NCBI RefSeq assembly: GCF_000455325.1
Contig: NZ_HG322953.1
Span: forward strand, 297,329-361,328
Reading direction: 5' to 3'
DNA: 64,000 bases
DNA from: Mycolicibacterium septicum DSM 44393
Lineage (GTDB): Bacteria > Actinomycetota > Actinomycetes > Mycobacteriales > Mycobacteriaceae
The notes beneath the pieces are model-generated. The model worked only from the letters and a program-made list of their open reading frames with translations, did not search any database and was not told where the DNA came from. The position numbers were made by a program, and so were the translations under genes. Positions 30,712 to 37,599 of this stretch are shown piece after piece (within the stretch, counting starts at the first letter, position 1; each line of letters opens with the position of its first letter).

Positions 30712-32889
30712 ATGAGCGGAAACGCAGTTCGTTTGCAGGCGATCAACAACGTCGAGGCCTACGTGCCGCCGGCCATCAGCTTCGACCCCACCGAAGCACC
30801 CGGCCAGATCTTCGGCGCCAACGTTTTCACCAAGGCCGAGATGCAGCTGCGGCTGCCGAAGTCCGTATACAAATCAGTCGTCGCGACCATCGAGAAGGGC
30901 GCGAAGCTGGACCCCGCGGTTGCCGACGCTGTCGCCTCGGCGATGAAGGATTGGGCGCTGTCCAAGGGCGCCACCCACTATGCGCACGTCTTCTACCCGA
31001 TGACCGGGCTGACCGCCGAAAAGCACGACAGTTTCCTTGAACCGGTCTCCGACGGCCAGACGCTGGCCGAGTTCGCCGGCAAGACGTTGATCCAGGGCGA
31101 ACCCGATGCGTCCAGTTTCCCGTCCGGCGGTCTGCGCAGCACCTTCGAGGCGCGCGGTTACACCGGCTGGGATGTCACCAGCCCGGCCTACATCCTGGAG
31201 AACCCGAACGGCAACACGTTGTGCATCCCGACCGTCTTCGTGTCGATGACCGGCGAGGCGCTGGACTACAAGACCCCGCTGCTGCGCAGTCAGCAGGCGA
31301 TGGGCGTGCACGCCGAGCGGATCCTGAAGCTGTTCGGCCACACCGACCTGGCGAAGGTGGTGTCGTTCTGCGGCCCCGAGCAGGAGTACTTCCTGGTGGA
31401 CCGGCACTTCTTCCTGGCACGTCCGGACCTGGTGAACGCCGGCCGAACCCTCTTCGGCGCCAAACCGCCGAAGGGGCAGGAGTTCGACGACCACTACTTC
31501 GGTGCGGTGCCCGAGCGGGTGCTGGGCTTCATGATGGACACCGAGCGGGAGCTGTTCAAACTCGGCATCCCCGCCAAGACCCGGCACAACGAAGTGGCTC
31601 CGGCGCAGTTCGAGGTCGCGCCGATGTTCGAGCGGGCCAACATCGCCTCCGATCATCAGCAGCTGCTGATGACGGTGTTCAAGACCATCGCCAAGAAACA
31701 CGGCATGGAGTGTCTGTTCCACGAGAAGCCGTTCGCCGGGGTCAATGGGTCGGGTAAGCATGTGAATTTCTCGGTGGGCAACGCCGAGCTGGGATCACTG
31801 CTGGTGCCCGGCGACACCCCGCACGAGAACGCTCAGTTCCTGGTGTTCTGCGCGGCGATCATCCGGGCCGTGCACAAGTTCGGTGGGCTCCTGCGAGTGT
31901 CGGTCGCCTCGGCCACCAACGACCACCGCCTTGGCGCCAACGAGGCGCCCCCGGCCATCATCTCGATCTTCCTCGGCGAGCAGTTGGCCGACGTCTTCGA
32001 GCAGATCGCCAAGGGCGCCGCGACCTCGTCCAAGGGCAAGGGCGTCATGCACATCGGCGTCGACACCCTGCCGAGCCTGCCGACCGACCCGGGCGACCGC
32101 AACCGCACCAGCCCGTTCGCGTTCACCGGCAACCGATTCGAGTTCCGCGCGCCCGGTTCGGGACAGACCGTCGCCGTGCCGATGATCGTGATCAACACCA
32201 TCATCGCCGACTCGTTCGACTACATGGCGACAGTCCTGGAGAAGGCAGTCGGCGACGGCGAGGATTTCGACTCCGCGGTTCAGACACTGCTGACCGAGAT
32301 CATCACCGATCACGGTGCGGTGGTGTTCAACGGGGACGGGTACTCGGAGAACTGGCAGATCGAAGCCGCCGAGCGGGGACTGCCGAACCTCAAGACCACA
32401 CTCGACGCCATCCCGGAACTGATCAAGCCCGAGGCCATCGAGGTGTTCGAGAAGTACGGCGTATTCAGCGAGCGGGAGTTGCACAGCCGCTACGAGGTCC
32501 GGTTGGAGCAGTACGCGCTGACGATCGCCGTCGAGGCGAAGCTGACCCTGGAGGTCGGCTCCACGGTGGTGCTGCCCGCCGCGATGCGCTACCAGACCGA
32601 GCTCGCGCAGAACATCGCCGCGCTGAAAGCGGCCGGCGTAGAGCCGAGTATGACTCTGCTGGAGGCGGTTTCGGCCCCGATCGCCGACTTGTCGGCTGCG
32701 CTTGCGAGCCTGAAGGCGGCGCTGGCCGATCACTCCGCGGAGACGGCCGTCGATGAAGCGGCGCATGCTCGCGATGTGCTGTTGCCGGCGATGGACGCGG
32801 TACGCACTGCCGCCGACGCACTGGAGGGCATCGTGGCCGACGACCTGTGGCCGCTGCCGACCTATCAGGAGATGCTCTACATCCTCTGA
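30712..32889 (+). CDS. glnN: glutamine synthetase type III; its 3' end forms the attL site of the downstream element
   Basis: A 725-residue type III glutamine synthetase, much longer than the GSI enzymes (about 470 residues) of the core genome. Signatures: CGPEQEYFLVDRHFF, HNEVAPAQFEVAP, GVNGSGKHVNFSVGN (ATP and Mg site) and ATNDHRLGANEAPPAIISIFLG. It makes glutamine from glutamate, ammonia and ATP. The ATG at 30712 has AGGAA upstream. The last six codons including the stop (TGCTCTACATCCTCTGA) are the att core, so integration of the 10.9-kb element left the coding sequence intact but moved its natural terminator to 43766-43827. Confidence 0.92.
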   Translation: MSGNAVRLQAINNVEAYVPPAISFDPTEAPGQIFGANVFTKAEMQLRLPKSVYKSVVATIEKGAKLDPAVADAVASAMKDWALSKGATHYAHVFYPMTGLTAEKHDSFLEPVSDGQTLAEFAGKTLIQGEPDASSFPSGGLRSTFEARGYTGWDVTSPAYILENPNGNTLCIPTVFVSMTGEALDYKTPLLRSQQAMGVHAERILKLFGHTDLAKVVSFCGPEQEYFLVDRHFFLARPDLVNAGRTLFGAKPPKGQEFDDHYFGAVPERVLGFMMDTERELFKLGIPAKTRHNEVAPAQFEVAPMFERANIASDHQQLLMTVFKTIAKKHGMECLFHEKPFAGVNGSGKHVNFSVGNAELGSLLVPGDTPHENAQFLVFCAAIIRAVHKFGGLLRVSVASATNDHRLGANEAPPAIISIFLGEQLADVFEQIAKGAATSSKGKGVMHIGVDTLPSLPTDPGDRNRTSPFAFTGNRFEFRAPGSGQTVAVPMIVINTIIADSFDYMATVLEKAVGDGEDFDSAVQTLLTEIITDHGAVVFNGDGYSENWQIEAAERGLPNLKTTLDAIPELIKPEAIEVFEKYGVFSERELHSRYEVRLEQYALTIAVEAKLTLEVGSTVVLPAAMRYQTELAQNIAALKAAGVEPSMTLLEAVSAPIADLSAALASLKAALADHSAETAVDEAAHARDVLLPAMDAVRTAADALEGIVADDLWPLPTYQEMLYIL
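32873..32889 (+). repeat. attL: attL core, 17-bp direct repeat
   Basis: TGCTCTACATCCTCTGA is identical to 43740-43756. It spans the last codons and the stop of the type III glutamine synthetase gene and lies 21 bases from the integrase stop. Flanking bases differ on both sides, so the repeat is exactly 17 bp. Confidence 0.92.
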
Positions 32890-32909
32890 ACACGCTGGTA
32901 ACGGGGCAT

Positions 32910-34058
32910 TTATTGTGTCTGGGTCCGCACCCGGTCCGCAGTAAGTGCCTCGTTCAGCATCTGGGCCGCAGCGTTGCGTGTCCGGTCCTCCGCCTTGGGC
33001 CACAAGTGCGAGTACGTGTTCAGTGTCAATGACGCAGAACCGTGCCCCATGGCCCGCTGAACGGTCACCACGTCGCACCCGGCAGCAATCAGACCTGAGG
33101 CGTAGAAGTGCCGTAGATCGTGCAGTCGGAAACTGACCTTGGCTGAGTCACGTGTCTTGCCCCACAGGTACCCCGCCGAATTCTGGTGTAGGGGGTCATC
33201 ACCCTCGCCGGGGAACATCCAACGGTCTGAATCATCACCGGGGCAATGCATCCGAACATGCTCGGAAAGCATGGTCACAAGATCTTGGGGTAGGTAGACG
33301 GTCCGCTCAGAGCCGTACTTGGGTGGCCTAATGTCCACGCCGCCACCTTTGGTGACTTGTGCCTGCCGCTGTATATGAACCTCGCGGCGCATGAAGTCAA
33401 TGTCTGAGACCTTCAGTCCTGCAGCTTCTCCGAGCCGGAGGCCACCGAAAGCACACAGTGCTACGAAAGCCGTGAATTGTTCAGGCGCGCAGCGAAGTAC
33501 CTCACCTACCTGCGCCGTGGTGGGAATGACCATTGCGGCCTCAGCTTTCCGCGCCCGGGGAAGCGTTGTCGATGTAGTCACATCGAACGGAATAGCCCTG
33601 TCGGCAACGGCAGCGCGGATCGCAGCGCGGATATGGTCGAACCGTGATCGAACAGTGTTGGGTGCCAGTGGTTTATCGACCATCGCCTTAACCCATGACT
33701 GGATATGGCTGGGCCGCAGCCGTTCTAGTGGCACATCACCGAAAGTGACACAACCGATTGCCTGGTCGACTTTCCGCACGGTGCCGGGTGCCCACACTTG
33801 GGTTTCACGCCACTGGTCAAAGAACTGTTTGAACGTGAGCTTGCCAGTTGTGTTGGCGTATTCACCGCGTGCGACTGACTTGAGGTGTGCTTTGGCCGCT
33901 TTCTCACTTGCGAAGCTGGCCGACCGTTCTTTGCCGTCGTCGTCTACCCAACGTGCGCGGTAACGCTTGCCTTGCCCGTTGCGGGCCTTGGGCTGGCCGT
34001 CGCTATCAAACCAACGGTCCTCGATATAGCCCAAGTCTGAGGGGTTGCGCTTGCTCAT
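32910..34058 (-). CDS. int: tyrosine recombinase (phage-type integrase)
   Basis: A 382-residue integrase. The N-terminal arm-binding AP2-like domain (RYRARWVDDDGKERSASFASEKAAKAHL) is followed by a core-binding SAM-like domain (TFKQFFDQWRETQVWAP) and a catalytic domain with R208 (FGGLRLGE), K247, H313-x-x-R316 (HDLRHFYA), H339 (AMGHGS) and nucleophile Y349 (NTYSHLW). All catalytic residues are present. The ATG at 34058 gives MSKRNPSDLGYIED; upstream sequence in frame has no family resemblance. It would recombine the attL/attR cores at the end of the glutamine synthetase gene. Confidence 0.95.
   Translation of the reverse strand: MSKRNPSDLGYIEDRWFDSDGQPKARNGQGKRYRARWVDDDGKERSASFASEKAAKAHLKSVARGEYANTTGKLTFKQFFDQWRETQVWAPGTVRKVDQAIGCVTFGDVPLERLRPSHIQSWVKAMVDKPLAPNTVRSRFDHIRAAIRAAVADRAIPFDVTTSTTLPRARKAEAAMVIPTTAQVGEVLRCAPEQFTAFVALCAFGGLRLGEAAGLKVSDIDFMRREVHIQRQAQVTKGGGVDIRPPKYGSERTVYLPQDLVTMLSEHVRMHCPGDDSDRWMFPGEGDDPLHQNSAGYLWGKTRDSAKVSFRLHDLRHFYASGLIAAGCDVVTVQRAMGHGSASLTLNTYSHLWPKAEDRTRNAAAQMLNEALTADRVRTQTQ
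32922..32942 (+). repeat. left arm-type site: tandem GGTCCGCA pair
   Basis: Two GGTCCGCA octamers about ten bases apart, inside the last codons of the integrase gene. The 21-base block recurs with one mismatch in the same orientation at 43613-43633 near the right end. Placement just inside both att cores fits integrase arm-binding sites. Confidence 0.7.
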
Positions 34059-34175
34059 GGGCAAATCGTACGCCTCAGCGGTTCTGCCAGGACCGATTGC
34101 GAATACTGCCTGGTCAGAGGTGGGAACGGGGTCAAACCGGGTAAAACCGAATGGCGTTATCATGGTGAGTTGGTT

Positions 34176-34232
34176 ATGCACGAACTTGGAGGAGAACCGA
34201 GTATGACCATGGGCCAATGGCCCAAGGCGTGA
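34176..34232 (+). other. possible short leader ORF upstream of the excisionase-like gene
   Basis: An in-frame ATG at 34203 with a strong GGAGGAG at 34188-34194 opens a nine-codon frame ending at 34232 (MTMGQWPKA); an ATG at 34176 would make it 18 codons. It lies 32 bases before the excisionase-like start and overlaps the palindrome TGGGCCAATGGCCCA. It could be a leader peptide or chance. Confidence 0.3.
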
Positions 34233-34264
34233 CCCGTGCGAAACGGGACCACAAGGGAGACAAC

Positions 34265-34474
34265 ATGTCTCTTGAACAACTGTCTGAAATACCCGATGTT
34301 GCAGAGGTTTCCGCGTACGCGGGTATCCCAGAGGCGACACTGAGGTGGTACCGCAGCAAGGGTAAAGGTCCGCGTTCATTCCGCGTGGGTCGCAAGATCC
34401 GCTATCGCAAAGCTGACGTTCTGGCTTGGTTGGACGAGCAGGAGCGGACCACGGCAAAGGGTGGCGTTCGATGA
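34265..34474 (+). CDS. excisionase-like HTH protein (AlpA/MerR-type DNA-binding domain)
   Basis: A 69-residue protein that is essentially one winged-helix domain: DVAEVSAYAGIPEATLRWYRSKGKGPRSFRVGRKIRYRKADVLAWLDEQ. This is the helix-turn-helix 17/AlpA pattern found in phage excisionases and MerR-like regulators. AAGGGAG lies 8 bases upstream of the ATG at 34265. It is divergent from the integrase and separated from it by about 200 bases, the usual place for an Xis that bends DNA at attL/attR and may also regulate int. Confidence 0.8.
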   Translation: MSLEQLSEIPDVAEVSAYAGIPEATLRWYRSKGKGPRSFRVGRKIRYRKADVLAWLDEQERTTAKGGVR

Positions 34475-35076
34475 GCACCCGTTCGTCTGTCACGAAAACC
34501 GTTCCCGGCAACTTCTGTCTGGGGGAGTGCGACACCCGAGAAGCTGGGGCAGTGTGGCGGTCGATGGGGTCTGATTGAAAACAGCTTTTGCGCTTCTTTT
34601 CTCTCCTCTTCTTTGCTGTTCTATTCTGTTCTCTTCTCTTCTAGGCTCCAACCGCACGCGTTGACCTGCGCGTATCACGCTTTTGTCACGCTCTTGTCAC
34701 GCGTGACAGAAGTACGGTTCTGAGCTGGTCGGCAAAACGTAGGTCGCTTCGCTCCAGCCTAGAGGGCGGAGTAGGTGAGTTCCGTTGACCAGCTTGACAT
34801 CTGTCCTGATCGCTATGTGTGATTTCCGCTGGTCAGGCCTAGAACCACACGGTGCGACAATTAGATCAGCGACGACACAAGAGAGGCCACGTGAGCGCAT
34901 TTTGGGCACAGTCTCGACAGAGCCGGAACAGCTGTAATTTCACTCCTAGCAACGTATTCGGGTGTATACTTAAGGTGAATACAAGCGAGGTATGTCATCT
35001 CTCGCCAACCCCAGTAGATACATCTGAGTTATCTATTACATTGGGGCACAGCACTATTGGAGCATCGAGGCTCGCT
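34475..35076. other. putative control region of the element with pyrimidine tract, direct repeats and palindrome
   Basis: About 600 bases with no confident gene. It holds a TC-rich tract (about 34588-34643), a run of TTGTCACGC repeats ending in a perfect palindrome (34673-34708), and an interrupted repeat GTATAC...GAATAC near 34972-34990 that may contain a promoter. An alternative GTG start at 34891 (with AGAGAGG upstream) would extend the next gene into this region. Likely an origin, an operator array or a promoter region. Confidence 0.45.
34673..34708. repeat. iteron-like TTGTCACGC repeats ending in a 14-bp palindrome
   Basis: TATCACGC, TTTTGTCACGC (34681-34691) and TCTTGTCACGC (34692-34702) follow each other at an 11-base period. 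The last forms the perfect palindrome TGTCACGCGTGACA (34695-34708). The helical-turn spacing suggests cooperative protein binding, as in an operator or replication origin. Confidence 0.6.
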
Positions 35077-35298
35077 ATGTCCGCGAAACTGATGGAACTG
35101 ACACGTCGAGGTCGGCTGGAAATTGACGGTGCCGCCGAAATTCTTGGTGTGACGCCACGGACGCTATATGACTGGCGTGCAAAGGGTTACGGCCCTAAGT
35201 CGGTCAAGTACGCGGGCAAGCTCTGGTACACCGCAGAGGATTGCTACCGCTTCATTGCCGACATCGAGGCCGCGACGGCGAAGGGCTCGGGCCTGTGA
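35077..35298 (+). CDS. second small HTH DNA-binding protein of the element
   Basis: A 73-residue protein with a helix-turn-helix of the AlpA/excisionase type: RLEIDGAAEILGVTPRTLYDWRAKGYGPKSVKYAGKLWYTAEDCYRFIADI. It resembles the 34265 gene in layout (HTH, then wing with Gly-x-x-Y, then terminal helix) but is a different sequence. The ATG at 35077 has CGAGG upstream; a GTG at 34891 in the same frame is an alternative. Its stop overlaps the next start (GTGA). It is probably a transcriptional regulator of the downstream gene row. Confidence 0.72.
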   Translation: MSAKLMELTRRGRLEIDGAAEILGVTPRTLYDWRAKGYGPKSVKYAGKLWYTAEDCYRFIADIEAATAKGSGL

Positions 35299-36107
35299 GC
35301 GACATCAACACTGTCAACGTGAATTTGGATATCAACCCTGCGCTTTGGGCCGCTGACCGACGCGTCCAGCAACACTTGCCACCTGAGTACACGCTGGCTT
35401 TCATCAACCTTATGCTTCATGCGATGCGGCTCTCGGCTACGTCTGAAAGTGGTTACACGGATGGCGAATTCAGCCTCTCGGGGGCAATACTGCGGGTAGA
35501 ACATCTCACCGATGATGCTGTTGAGGCCATCGCGAGCGCGGGACTTGCGTGGCAAGTTGAAAATGACACTTGGGCAGTAGATTTCGTCACTCCTCAAACC
35601 CCACATGAAGCGCTACAGTCCAGTGCGGATGCACGAGAGCGTGCCGGAAAAACCAAGCACGACAGGGCAATAGTCGCCAAGACAGCACAAAATGAGGTAG
35701 CGGCGAAGGTGCAACACAGGCGCGAGATGGATAAGGAACGTCAGCGCCGACACCGTGATTTGCTTGCAGAAGCGCCAGAAACCGACACCTACACAAAACC
35801 ACTCGTTGAGGATGCTGACGCACTACGGGACCATACAGGGACCGATACGCCACCGGCTATTGACGTTGCAGAACCACGGGCAGAATTGGACACGGCGAAG
35901 ATGAAATGTAGCAAGTGTGACAACTGGCACTACACCACCGTGGACGGTATCCCGTTGTGCTGGAAATGCTACGACGCAATTGAGCGTGGGCAGCGCCCGA
36001 AGTGCAACCGGACCGGCTGCGAAAGTTACGCCACACCAGGCGATGACATCTGCTACACGCACTATCGCGAGGAGCTTGAGACATGGCCGCGACCACTATC
36101 CGCGTAG
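35295..36107 (+). CDS. unknown phage-type protein with a C-terminal Cys-rich zinc-binding region
   Basis: A 270-residue protein of unrecognised family. The N-terminal about 110 residues form a globular helical domain (PPEYTLAFINLMLHAMRLSA, then VEAIASAGLAWQVENDTWAV) that recalls replisome-organiser or winged-helix phage proteins, without proof. A charged helical linker (EVAAKVQHRREMDKERQRRH) follows. The C-terminus has C-x2-C (CSKCDNW), C-x2-C (CWKC), C-x4-C (CNRTGC) and C-x2-H (CYTH), enough for two zinc sites. The GTG start is coupled to the preceding gene. It may initiate replication of the element. Confidence 0.65.
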   Translation: MSDINTVNVNLDINPALWAADRRVQQHLPPEYTLAFINLMLHAMRLSATSESGYTDGEFSLSGAILRVEHLTDDAVEAIASAGLAWQVENDTWAVDFVTPQTPHEALQSSADARERAGKTKHDRAIVAKTAQNEVAAKVQHRREMDKERQRRHRDLLAEAPETDTYTKPLVEDADALRDHTGTDTPPAIDVAEPRAELDTAKMKCSKCDNWHYTTVDGIPLCWKCYDAIERGQRPKCNRTGCESYATPGDDICYTHYREELETWPRPLSA

Positions 36108-36457
36108 TCTGCCCACACTGCGGACGCAGCATTGCCCTAGTCCGTGATGGGGAAATCGCACTACACGGTAAAGCCAAGTACCCCGGTCAATTCCGTGCGA
36201 CACGTCCACGGTGCCCAGCATCGCGTATGACGCCCTTCGATCCAACGGTCGGAATCACAGAACGTCAGCTCGAATTCGCACGCCATTGCTGGAACAACGG
36301 TGACGCGCTACCCGTAGCACGCTTGCTCGGTGTTGAGTACCCACAGCCTGACATGTCCGGTCTATGCGTCGACCATAGCCTTGCTCACCTTGTGCAGTGT
36401 GCACGCAATTGGATTAGTGAGGTAGTGCGGGACTATCGGCTAGGGGTACCAGCGTGA
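36083..36457 (+). CDS. unknown element protein with an N-terminal zinc-ribbon motif
   Basis: A 124-residue protein beginning TTIRVVCPHCGRSIALVRDGEIALHG, with CPHC as a probable zinc knuckle and a second Cys further on (RPRCPAS). The C-terminal half is helical (ITERQLEFARHCWNNGDALPVARLLG). The ATG at 36083 overlaps the end of the preceding gene by 25 bases, and its own stop overlaps the next GTG. No function can be given; the zinc ribbon suggests nucleic-acid binding. Confidence 0.6.
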   Translation: MAATTIRVVCPHCGRSIALVRDGEIALHGKAKYPGQFRATRPRCPASRMTPFDPTVGITERQLEFARHCWNNGDALPVARLLGVEYPQPDMSGLCVDHSLAHLVQCARNWISEVVRDYRLGVPA

Positions 36458-36684
36458 GTGCATACGTAGACATTGATCCGCACTGTGTGCGCAGGACCAA
36501 GTCAGCACAACCAACCATCGAGACACGTCCCCACACTGTCCACGTCCTAGCCAACACGGGCGCACAGATGGATCTTGTATTCGACTGTGGCACGGAACAA
36601 CCCGTGCACGTCGTGACACTGACACGTGACCTATGCGTGTCGCTCCGGGAAGCGCTCGACCGAAAGCTCACGGCCACAAGATGA
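36454..36684 (+). CDS. small unknown element protein, 76 residues
   Basis: GTG start coupled to the preceding stop (GTGA) and TGA overlapping the next ATG (ATGA). The product (SAYVDIDPHCVRRTKSAQ, then TLTRDLCVSLREALDRKL) is a small alpha/beta-type protein with no signal peptide or recognised family. Its place in an overlapping row of small genes is typical of actinophage early regions. Confidence 0.55.
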   Translation: MSAYVDIDPHCVRRTKSAQPTIETRPHTVHVLANTGAQMDLVFDCGTEQPVHVVTLTRDLCVSLREALDRKLTATR

Positions 36685-36878
36685 ACCAAACCTTTTACAC
36701 AGCAATAAGTGTCGACGGTGCGGTGGTCGGAGTAGGTGAGACTGCCATTCACGCACTCACGTTCGCACATCCAGACAACACCGTGTCTCATATTGCGATG
36801 GATACCAGCTTGCTTACCAATCTGATTGACCTATTGCAACGCATGCAAGCCAAAGCGCTTGACCACGAATATGATTGA
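36681..36878 (+). CDS. small unknown element protein, 65 residues
   Basis: The ATG at 36681 overlaps the preceding TGA and the stop overlaps the ATG at 36871. The product begins MNQTFYTAISVDGAVVGVGE and ends in a helix (LLTNLIDLLQRMQAKALDHE). No family is recognised. Tight overlaps on both sides are the main support for coding. Confidence 0.55.
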   Translation: MNQTFYTAISVDGAVVGVGETAIHALTFAHPDNTVSHIAMDTSLLTNLIDLLQRMQAKALDHEYD

Positions 36879-37011
36879 GTACGTACCCGTTGAGAACTAC
36901 CCACGTGCACACATAGGCCAGCAAGTGAACGTAGACGGAATCCGCTGTCGCATTGTGGGATACGTGCCAGCAGGAAATGTGTGGGAAGTTCAACCATCAA
37001 GCCGTGCCTAG
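36871..37011 (+). CDS. very small unknown element protein, 46 residues
   Basis: ATG at 36871 within the end of the preceding gene, stop at 37009-37011. The product (MIEYVPVENYPRAHIGQQVN, then IRCRIVGYVPAGNVWEVQPS) looks like a small beta-rich domain. It overlaps the start of the HNH gene by 31 bases. No function is known. Confidence 0.5.
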   Translation: MIEYVPVENYPRAHIGQQVNVDGIRCRIVGYVPAGNVWEVQPSSRA

Positions 37012-37331
37012 TTTGTGGTGAACCGTCGCCCAACTCTCGATGTGATGAACACCGAATGAGGAAAGTCACTCCAAGTTCGACGGCACGAGGCTATCCGGCA
37101 TGGTGGCAAAAACTCTCCGAGCAAGCACGCAAGATCCAGCCGTGGTGCACCGATTGCGGTAGCACCGAAAACCTAGGTGTGGACCATTCCCCGCAAGCAT
37201 GGGAGAAAGTCGAACGGGGAAAGCGACTCACCCTCAAAGACTTTCGAAATGGATCGCTCGCAGTGGTATGCGCGAGCTGCAATCGGAAACGTGGCGCAGC
37301 ACGAGGCGTAAACGTCCAACGCCAATCGTGA
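36981..37331 (+). CDS. HNH endonuclease adjacent to terminase
   Basis: A 116-residue phage-type HNH nuclease with CLVCGEPSPNSRCDEH (first zinc site), WCTDCGSTENLGVDHSPQAW (catalytic D-H) and NGSLAVVCASCNRKRG (Asn and second C-x2-C). HNH proteins encoded just before the large terminase are often needed for DNA packaging, where they work with TerL at the cos site. The GTG start at 36981 overlaps the previous small gene. It is an expected component of the hnh-ter-portal-capsid block of capsid-forming satellites. Confidence 0.82.
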   Translation: MGSSTIKPCLVCGEPSPNSRCDEHRMRKVTPSSTARGYPAWWQKLSEQARKIQPWCTDCGSTENLGVDHSPQAWEKVERGKRLTLKDFRNGSLAVVCASCNRKRGAARGVNVQRQS

Positions 37332-37346
37332 GCCATTCTTTTCCCA

Positions 37347-37562
37347 TTGTTCAGCAATGCGGCAAATGGTGAAACACCAGCTCGCACACCGTGTTTGAAC
37401 CTAGATACGAACACACCCGCGTTGAGCAGCGACAACACCACACCCACCAGTGAGCCAACAGCCGAGCAAACAACGCTGATCAACGGTATCTATGCAGGTG
37501 GGGAGTACCCCCTGAGTGGCCATCGCTTCCCGACACCCCGGCTAAAGCGAGCACGGAATTAA
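37347..37562 (+). CDS. doubtful small ORF between HNH and terminase (possible small-terminase position)
   Basis: A 71-residue frame from a TTG at 37347, rich in Thr, Asn and Pro (TNTPALSSDNTTPTSEPTAE), with no HTH and no recognised family. This is where a small terminase subunit would be expected, but the sequence does not look like one. It may be real and disordered, or the about 270 bases may be a non-coding cos-type region. Confidence 0.3.
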   Translation: MFSNAANGETPARTPCLNLDTNTPALSSDNTTPTSEPTAEQTTLINGIYAGGEYPLSGHRFPTPRLKRARN

Positions 37563-37599
37563 TTGAGGATCAAACCGGATGAGTTTCAGGATTTAGCTA

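Noticed and set aside
32873..32889. A tRNA gene as the integration target of the element
   Set aside because: The att core lies in a protein-coding 3' end; no tRNA fold is present at either attL or attR.
34588..34643. Pyrimidine-rich tract as a transcription terminator
   Set aside because: There is no stable hairpin beside it; the tract is noted only as part of the control region.
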